Positions 56,261-64,000 of a DNA stretch of 64,000 bases are shown one piece after another. Origin of the DNA: Gerris lacustris (lineage: Eukaryota; Arthropoda; Insecta; Hemiptera; Gerridae); the NCBI GenBank assembly GCA_951217055.1, contig OX578276.1, forward strand, positions 158,534,393 to 158,598,392, read 5' to 3'. A program made the translations under genes and the position numbers. The notes beneath the pieces were generated by a model. That model saw only the letters and a list, made by a program, of their open reading frames with translations. It had not been told where the DNA came from and ran no database searches. Positions within the stretch are counted from its first letter, which is position 1, and every line of letters starts with the position of its first letter.

Positions 56261-57328
56261 GTAATATAAATGTTTCATTTAAGGCGACATTATTTATGTC
56301 TTTATTAAAGCGGACCTAAACGTTTAAAATGAAAAAAACAACGGTTTTACCGATATTTTCCGATCTAACGTAACGGTTTTAATAAAACTTCTTACACATC
56401 GTCTAAAGTACAGTTGAAATAGATATGTAAAATTTCAACCTGATACAAGCAGACGTTTTTGAGTAGGTAAGAGATATAATATGTTGTAATATTTTAAATT
56501 AGTAGGCCGCGTAGGTAGAAAACAGTCCTATTTCCTACCAACTACAAACATACTCTTTATAAACTCATCATGATTAACTTTTTTCTCAATATTAAATACA
56601 TATTTATTGTAAGACGCTTCTTTAATGATACAAATAATGCTTTTCTTTTAATTTTGCCTTAACTCCGCTAAACAGTTACTTTTAATTTTGTCTCTTTTCT
56701 AACTCCGCCATGTATAAGTAGTTAGCAACGTATAGTACTTATCTGTGTAGTTTTATAATTTATATTTAATACAAAATTCAAGGAACTTGGCTCCTACCGG
56801 GTGTCCCGCGACACCACACGTATTTTTTTTTAATCGTAGAAATATAAGAAAACGCAGGAATTGAGACACGGGGTGGAGTAGTAGATCTATACTACTCCCG
56901 CCTATCCGACGCTATTGGACTTGCCACCTCAATTCTCGTATATTTCTGTGATTAAAAATAACTGTACTCGATTAAAAAACTCCTGCCCTACGATTCAAGT
57001 GCGCTCGATCCAACTGATTGAATTTTATATTTGTGGGCAACACTGATTTCCAAACAACAATTTTATTTTTCTTTTAATTTATTTGTTTTAGTTTTAATGT
57101 CACTTTAGACAGTGTTTTTTGACAATCCCTTTAACAAAAAAAAAAAATGTTTAATTCGTTATATTTATTTTTTTAGTTTTTGATGAAATTTGTCCGTTTA
57201 TTCATTAGACAATTGTGTTTTACGCCGTTAAATATTTTAAAGTGCCAAATTATTATTAGATAATTTTTTCTAATTGATTATTTAAACATAAATTACTAAA
57301 ATGAATTGTTGAAACTTGTCGTTCACCG
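56261..57328. other. AT-rich DNA with a foldback at 56,799-56,960
   Basis: No gene. GGTGTCCCGCGACACC (56,799-56,814) is a perfect small hairpin. Next to it a 134-bp imperfect palindrome (56,826-56,959) pairs TTTAATCGTAGAAATATA with TATATTTCTGTGATTAAA, GGAATTGAG with CTCAATTC, and GGAGTAGTAG with CTACTCC at the centre. Confidence 0.7.
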
Positions 57329-57608
57329 CTTTGAATTCTATTCTTGACAGAATTTTATTTGTCTCGTTTTTTCGTTCGTTCGCCGTTCAGGTCTATTGTA
57401 ATATCTTTGAATGCTATTCTTGAAAGAATGTTATTTGTCTCGTTTTTTCGTTCGTTCGCCGTTCAGGTCTATTGTAATATCTTTGAATGCTATTCTTGAA
57501 AGAATTTTATTTGTCTCGTCTTTTCGTTCGTTCGCCGTTCAGGTCTATTGTAATATCTTTGAATGCTATTCTTGAAAGAATTTTATTTGTCTCGTTTTTT
57601 CGTTCTTT
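57329..57608. repeat. 76-bp tandem repeat, about 3.7 copies
   Basis: Units start CTTTGAAT at 57,329, 57,405, 57,481 and 57,557, with near-identical text (TTGTCTCGTTTTTTCGTTCG and CGCCGTTCAGGTCTATTG). The fourth is partial. Confidence 0.95.
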
Positions 57609-58150
57609 TTGTCAAATCCTCCTCCTTCGTGATGGCACGAAAATTTATTTTTGAGATTTTGATGGATGGTCCAAAAAAGTGTTTTTAAAAAAGTCTATAT
57701 TTTTCCCGTCTGTCTGTCTGTCTATCGTCTGTCTGTCTATCGTCTGTCTGTCTATCGTCTGTCTGTCGATTGTCTTCTGTCTGGTGTCTGTCGTCTATGC
57801 AGAAGTGTAATGCCTAAACTACTGGGCCGATTTTGACGATATTTGGCATACATGTTCAGAAAAATCATATTCTCTGGTGAAATAGAAAATGAATTTTAGC
57901 TCAAAACTTGGGGGCGCTACCCACAAAAACTCTGAAAAAAAAAAGCTTGAAAAAAGTATTTCTCGAAAACGGTTCCGACGATTTTTATTAAAAAAAATTC
58001 TAAAATGTAATCAATTTAAATAGGAATCTAACAATATAAGCCGTTTTCCCGGGAAAAATCTAGTTCCTGAGAAAAATAGCTTTAAACGCGGAAAGAGAGG
58101 GGCAAGATTCGATTCCCCGCCGAGGAGAAGTTATTTTTATGATACATTTT
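57609..58150. repeat. Dispersed repeat family E, copy 2
   Basis: Contains a 17-bp tandem (GTCTGTCTGTCTATC, about 57,709-57,775), GATTTTGACGATATTTGGC, a GGGGGCGCTACCC block and GATTCCCCGCCGAGGA. Shared with 58,290-58,760 and partly with 29,065-29,560. Confidence 0.85.
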
Positions 58151-58289
58151 GATCAAATATTCAATAATAATTAAATGTACTTACGAAAACGTGAAAACTA
58201 ATCAATTATAGATAACACCGGGTATAATAATTATGAACTCAATAAATGAGAAAGTAAATGAGAAAGTTTGTCTGAGTTGTCTCGGACCG

Positions 58290-58760
58290 ATTTTTACTAT
58301 CTCATATAAAGGAAAGTATTGTGATGGCGCGAAAATTCGCTTTTGAGATTTTATTGGATTTACACGTTTGGAGGTTCTCTGTTCCAAATAAGTTTTTTAA
58401 ACGTATATCTGTCGTCTATGGAAACGCGTGGAGCCTAAACTACTGGGCCGATTTTGACGAAATTTGGCATACATGTTTAGAAAAATCATACCCCGAGGCT
58501 GAATCGAAAAATTAATTTTAGCCCCAAATTTGGGAGCGCTACCCCCCAAAAACTTCGAAAGAAACTTATTTCTCGATAACGGTTCCGACGAATTTAATTA
58601 AAAAATTCTAACATTTAGCCTTTTGAATACGAATCTAACGATATCAGCCGTTTTGCCGGGAAAAATCTAGTTGGGGATAAAATAGCTTTAAAAGCGGATA
58701 GAGAGAGACCCGGTTCGATTCCCCGCCGAGGATAAGTTATTTTATGATGCATTTCGATCA
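58290..58760. repeat. Dispersed repeat family E, copy 3
   Basis: CTCATATAAAGGAAAGTATTG, CTACTGGGCCGATTTTGACG, AAAATCATACCCCGAGGC and TTCGATTCCCCGCCGAGGA in family order. It lacks the expanded TGTC core. No coding capacity. Confidence 0.88.
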
Positions 58761-59323
58761 AATCTTCGATAATTATTAAATGTACCTAGGAAAACTTATA
58801 AATAATGGTAAACACTGGGCTTAGTAATTAATAACCTGTATTATGAGAAAGTTTGTCGGACCCAATTTTTCTACATTTCATCAAGCTCTAAATATCTATG
58901 AATTTATTCGTCGAACATGTCAAAATAAAGCCACATTATAAAATTCACGAATCAATTTAACCCTCTTAATGAGAAAATTGAAAATTATACATCAACAAGT
59001 TTTATCTTAACATAATGTATAAAATCTGATAGGCAAACCAGCGCTTCCTCACTACACGCCTGGGTAGACGAACTTGCAACACTGCCCACAGTTTCGCCTG
59101 GTTCTGGCATCTATAGCCCCATAGTTTGAGGGCTATTTGGATAGATCTCCGTTTAGGCCAACAAAATACTGCCAAACCTGACGAAGCCGTTACATATGAA
59201 CACGCTAAGAAGAACACTGCACATTGCACATGGTTATAAGGCGCTACAAGTGCAAGACCACATAGTTCATATCATACAATTATTTTATTTATACATTACT
59301 TTGGATATCCAAAACTTTATTAT
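58761..59323. other. Intergenic DNA, no gene recognised
   Basis: 59,030-59,240 is GC-richer than its flanks and has open frames on both strands, but I recognise no motif in any. Possibly another decayed element. Confidence 0.35.
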
Positions 59324-60192
59324 ACTAGGCATCGCGTGGCTCTATCATTGAAGCGAGCGTATTGCAATGAAATACTAAATATTAAAATTTATTAATCATG
59401 ATGAATGTTATAGTTGAAGATAAGTGGAAGAGGGTAGTGTAGGGAAGAGTGGGGGTACTCGGTACAAAGCTTTACTTCCTAAACAAACCTATAGACTATA
59501 CGACTATAACAATCTTCACCACCCGCGGTAGCTTCTAAACAATTATTATAAATGTATCTCGTCACTACGCAAAGAATTTTGCTTGTATCAAGTTGAAATT
59601 TTGCATACCTGTTTCAATTGTGCATTAGATGGTGTATATGAAGTTTTATTAAAATCGTTTCGTTAGAACGTAAGATATCGGTAAAAAGGTTGTTTTCTCT
59701 ATTATAAACGTTTAGGTTCGCTTTAATAGTTTTAGCGATTTTTATTAAGTCATAGCGGTGTCGCTGTTGGTTATAGTAAAAAATGTTATTTGAAAAAAAT
59801 GTTCGTCTCATCGAAAAGATGATGATAGAATCTTTTCCCATCCTGAAATTCCAATTTAACTTTTGTACCTCTCGTTTACGCGAGCGTTCCGCGCGAACTT
59901 ATGGACGGATCACGCTGTCCAACGAACTTAGCCTGAGTATTAGTAAGAGGAACAAGTATACCAAATTTCAACTAAATCGGTCAACTTTTACTCAAGTTAT
60001 CGTCACACGCGTGAACGTTACTGACAGACAGACATACAGACAGACAGACAGACAGACACGTAGCATATTTCGTTGAATGTAGGAAGCTCGCTACGCTCGC
60101 TTCAATTAATCTCATCATTTATTATCACATTCACATTAACATTTATTATCACATTCACATTAACATTTATTATCACATTCACATTAACATTT
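59324..60192. mobile_element. TIR element, tandem copy 1
   Basis: An 869-bp unit repeated directly at 60,193. Inside it perfect 13-bp inverted ends, ATTGAAGCGAGCG (59,347-59,359) and CGCTCGCTTCAAT (60,094-60,106), bound a 760-bp non-coding element with a (GACA)n core. Beyond the right end come 26-bp units (CATTCACATTAACATTTATT). Likely a MITE with a short satellite between copies. Confidence 0.88.
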
Positions 60193-60880
60193 ACTAGGCA
60201 TCGCGTGGCTCTATCATTGAAGCGAGCGTATTGCAATGAAATACTGAATATTGAAATTTATTAATCACGAAGAATGTCATAGTTGAAGATAAGTGGAAGA
60301 GGGTAGTGTGGGGAAGAGTGGGGGAACTCGGTACAAAGCTTTACTTCCTAAACAAACCTATACATAACAATCTTCACCACCCGCGGTAGCTTTTAAACAA
60401 TTATTATAAATGTATCTCGTCACTACGCAAAGAATTTTGCTTGTATCAAGTTGAAATTTTGCATACCTGTTTCAATTGTGCATTAGATGGTGTATATGAA
60501 GTTTTATTAAAATCGTTACGTTAGAACGTAAGATATCGGTAAAAAGGTTGTTTTCTCTATTATAAACGTTTAGGTCCGCTTTAATAGTTTTAGCGATCTT
60601 TATTAAGTCATAGCGGTGTCGCTGTTTGTTTTAGTAAAAAATGTTATTTGAAAAAAATGTTCGTCTCATCGAATAGATGATGATAGAATCTTTTCCCGTC
60701 CTGAAATTCCAATTTAATTTTTGTACCTCTCGTTTACGCGAGCGTTGCGCGCGAACTCTTGGACGGATCACGCTGTCCAACGAACTTAGCCTGAGTATAA
60801 GTAAGAGGAACATGTATACCAAATTTCAACTAAATCGGTCAACTTTTACTCAAGTTATCGTCACACGCGTGAACGTTACT

Positions 60881-60940
<60 letters not shown>

Positions 60941-61041
60941 CGGAGCATATTTCGTTGAATGTAGGAAGCTCGCTACGCTCGCTTCAATTATCACATTCAC
61001 ATTAACATTTATTATCACATTCACATTAACATTTATTATCA
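60193..61041. mobile_element. TIR element, tandem copy 2
   Basis: Closely similar to 59,324-60,192, with inverted ends at 60,216-60,228 and 60,976-60,988. The (GACA)n core is longer (about 60,880-60,940). It ends with two more CATTCACATTAACATTTATT units. Confidence 0.88.
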
Positions 61042-62239
61042 TGCAGTGCAACTAAGAGACATTTACTGGAACACAATCACCGCTTCACATTCACCTCACT
61101 CACACACACACACGACTACTTTCATCACATCACATTTCATCCGTTCATCATAGTTAGGAATTATTATTATTATATCTCATTCATTGTATATGTAAGTTGT
61201 TATTTATCTCTATACATTATATTATCTACATCGTATATCACCACCTTGTGTACTTATTTATTATTTTATTTTAATAGCCTATCTAACCACCCTTAAACTA
61301 CAGTCCGCTCAATATCTTTACAGACCCTTCAGCGGAATCAGGCGCAAGCCCTTCCGTACCCAACATATATTACAAATATACATAATGAATTATTTCGCTG
61401 ATATTTACATTACATATTATGGGTACTCATGTACCCATAATTTGTAACAAAATAAAAAAAAAAATCACTAAATAACTTTAGCTGGTTCACTAAATGCAAT
61501 TAAACAAATAAAAACAAACAATTTAACCACTTTTAACATGCAACAAATATTATAGAATCGTGTTGCCAATGTCAATTGAGGCATGTAAACCAATTTCTTT
61601 TCAAGTCGGATCAATTGACAATTTATTATTAAAATGCTTCTTCAATCAGATTTCAGAGCTTCAAAAAATTCAATATAGAAGCAACTCAAGAGTTTTCTCA
61701 TGTTGTAATTTGCTATTTTAAATGTATAATAACTTTCACAAAGATCGGGTGCAATTTGTTTTTTTCTAAATTTCATCAAGTTTTCCTTCAATTTCCTTCA
61801 ATTCCTTCAAGTTTTCATCAAGCATTTCCCCTATGCATTGTTTAGCCGAATAAGTAAAATTAAAGCAAACGTATAAAAAAAAGGTAATGGTCACGACAAG
61901 AAGAGTAAAAATGTATTTTTAAATTATCCTTTTAAAACATAACATTATCAACAAAATCGTAACCGATAGAGGTACGACAAAACCTCATATGACCTAAGTT
62001 GTAGATCTTTCAAAATCAGTACCTGTTGCAATCAGTTTTTCGATACGGCATACAATATAATTTTAACAAATTTTAACACTGCTGCGATAGTTTTTAATTT
62101 TTTTAGGGTGGAAGGAGGGGGAAAATTAAACTTTTGATAATACTTCGGGTTCACAATGGGGACATTGCGCGTCGAACGACTAAAACCGCAAGTCTCTAGG
62201 TCTACTGGAAGTGGGTAATTTGTATACGTGAGTGAGTTA
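61042..62239. other. AT-rich intergenic DNA
   Basis: No gene seen. A CACACA run lies near 61,100, a short dyad GGGTACTCATGTACCC near 61,420, and a repeated TTTCCTTCAA motif near 61,785-61,810. Confidence 0.4.
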
Positions 62240-62640
62240 TGCATGGGGTTGTAAAACTGTATTTCTGCTGTTATTAAGAATATTAAAAAAATACGCAAAA
62301 TGTGCGATCTGACGGGCCAAAGAAAACATAAGAATAGCGATTTGATCGGATTAATTGAGAATCCAAAATGGCGGCTAATTCCTGTGACGGGGAATTTGTT
62401 TTCTAAATTTTGTGTGGGGTATCAAATGAAAGGTATTGGAGAGAATATGATTAAAATATATGACACTTGTGTAAAGTGTTTAATTTTCCATGCTATTTTG
62501 GCAAAAAATATGAAAATTTTGCCCCCCCCCCCCCCCCCCCCCCCCTATACTAATTTCATGTTCGCAATACCAACGAAATCCTTTTTACGTGAGACTTCAC
62601 GCACAATCAATTTTTTGTTGTCTCAGTGCTTATTCGCCTG
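62240..62640. repeat. Poly-C dispersed family C, uninterrupted copy
   Basis: Shows the family without the insertion that splits the 25-26 kb copy. ATTTCTGCTGTTATTAAGAA, GAATCCAAAATGGCGGC, GGTATCAAATGAAAGGTATT, a run of about 24 C (62,522-62,545) and CAATACCAACGAAATCC follow in order. Confidence 0.85.
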
Positions 62641-64000
62641 ATAGTAGAATGCAAAGAAGCTATTTGTTACATAAATTGGCAGACTATTTATTAAGTTCCC
62701 ATTAGTTCATTGTATTTTTAAATATTTATTGCGTTCACTTTTAAAAATGTAAATGTATCTAAACATTTTGTAATTGTAGTTGTATAAGGACTGTTAATAA
62801 AAATCCCTTATACATATTTCAAACGGCATAATTCTACTGTAATATTATTTATTGTATCATTCTAATTGTTTAGCTTAACTGTAAGTAATAATTTATTAAA
62901 ATAAAGTTTTCTTTAAGGAAAACATGCTGGTTTAAGTTTTGGACCAAACTTTGAAGCAGCTCAAAGGCATACTTCATTTTAACCACTTCTTGATGCAAAA
63001 ATGCCTTGTAAATCATTCTCATCCTCCATTTTCCTGTTACAGAAAGTAAAGGTTATTTTACCAAGGAAATATTTTACGAAAATATCTTTTCTTTATATTC
63101 AATGTTTTGTTCCAATTTTCTGTTACAATCTTAAACCTTTATTTACCGATAGTATCTACGACTTCATATATTCTCTCATCACACAAAATTTTAAATTTCA
63201 TATAACTTTTTGAACCACCATTTCTTTTTAAAACTTTCTTCGTAAAGTGGCCTTTAGCCGCATTTTACATTATATGATTTTGTGACTAAATCATACACAA
63301 AAATCATATGGTTTTTACTTTTCCTTTCCTTCTTCGAAGGTATATAGGAAAAGTTTTCACACTAATAACCCTAAATCTATATTTCGACGGAATTATCCGT
63401 TTTGGGTGTTTTCAAGACGATTTAAGTGGTCTTTAGCTGCATGATTGTGAGTATGTATGTGTGTCTGTCTGTGTCACGCATAACTCCCACAGTTTTCAAA
63501 CTAGAGAGTTAAAACTTAGTACGGAAATCCGTCCCTACATGTGTTTATTTTGTCTGTCAGCCAATCAATAAAAGTGACTTTATTAACCCACTTGGCTGAA
63601 TAAAAAATTTCGTAAAAAATCGACACATTTTCCGATTGTGCTAAAATGTTCACTACTTTTACCTTTTTATTAGACAAACATTTGTTTTGATATTATTATA
63701 ATTTTGCTTTAATATCTGCCCCAATTTTAAAATATCAAATTTTGTACTTGAAACTTTAACGCTCAATAATTTCTTAAACTATTTCGCCGACTGAGCTGAA
63801 TTTTGGACCTATGGTCTGCCTAACCTCGATCTTAAAGTCTGCAGCCATTTTGAAAATATCGACTCTTGATTTTAATACAGGAAAGTTTGTTTACATTTTT
63901 ATCTCCCTCCACTTGTAAACATTCCTATCCTGAGCGGCCGGTAAAGTTCCATTTTACAGCCCAGGGGCCTGTAAAACTGCATGATTTTTCTTTACAGGGC
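62641..64000. other. Intergenic DNA to the window end
   Basis: 62,645-62,690 (AAGAAGCTATTTGTTACATA...TTGGCAGACTATTTA) matches the end motif of family D. From about 63,230 onward text such as TGTGTCTGTCTGTGTCACGC suggests one more dispersed repeat. No gene recognised on either strand. Confidence 0.4.

Noticed and set aside
59002..59229. 75-codon minus-strand frame as a reverse transcriptase fragment
   Set aside because: It has Trp/Arg-rich text but no motif I can place. The opposite strand is equally open.

Overview
The window is AT-rich animal DNA. It holds no host protein-coding gene that I can recognise, and almost all of it is mobile or repeated sequence. Arthropod, probably insect, is the best guess. 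The support is an R1-clade non-LTR retrotransposon sitting in a short-period satellite, an endogenous densovirus (a parvovirus group of arthropods), Tc1/mariner, Jockey-type and Penelope-like relics, and many dispersed repeats with (TGTC)n cores. The species cannot be named from this. Left part (1-22,836): a decamer satellite, consensus CTAACCACCT on + (AGGTGGTTAG on -), forms blocks at 1-3,009, 13,809-16,899 and 22,610-22,836. A near full-length R1-clade element (16,900-22,609, minus strand) sits inside the satellite between 18-bp target-site duplications made of satellite sequence. The left satellite block and the 3' part of this element also occur as a near-identical second copy (1-4,177 plus 12,876-13,322). 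That copy is interrupted by a complete 8.7-kb Ty3/gypsy retrotransposon (4,178-12,875, minus strand) with almost identical 1,263-bp LTRs, a 4-bp target duplication, and intact gag and pol joined by a textbook -1 frameshift signal. The order of events was satellite, then R1-type insertion, then duplication, then Ty3 insertion. Middle part (22,836-39,000): dispersed repeats, foldback elements and large palindromes surround an endogenous densovirus at 29,653-32,420. A broken NS1 helicase lies on + and converges on a capsid gene with a phospholipase A2 domain on -, which is the ambisense layout of many densoviruses. Palindromes lie just beyond the capsid gene. A tRNA-derived SINE with a perfect 10-bp target duplication splits a non-LTR reverse transcriptase relic near 37.4-37.8 kb. 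Right part (39,000-64,000): a 3-kb element with inverted arms of about 0.9 kb carries a relic of an uncharacterised Cys-rich-tail protein. Beyond it are a broken Penelope-like element with a GIY-YIG nuclease, a mariner relic, two 5'-truncated Jockey-type fragments, a second large inverted repeat, a tandemly doubled TIR element at 59.3-61.0 kb, and copies of repeat families seen on the left. Several families carry a long poly-C run at the same internal position. Only the Ty3 gag-pol looks fully coding. Many breaks in the other elements lie at homopolymer runs, so sequencing error should be excluded before they are called mutations.
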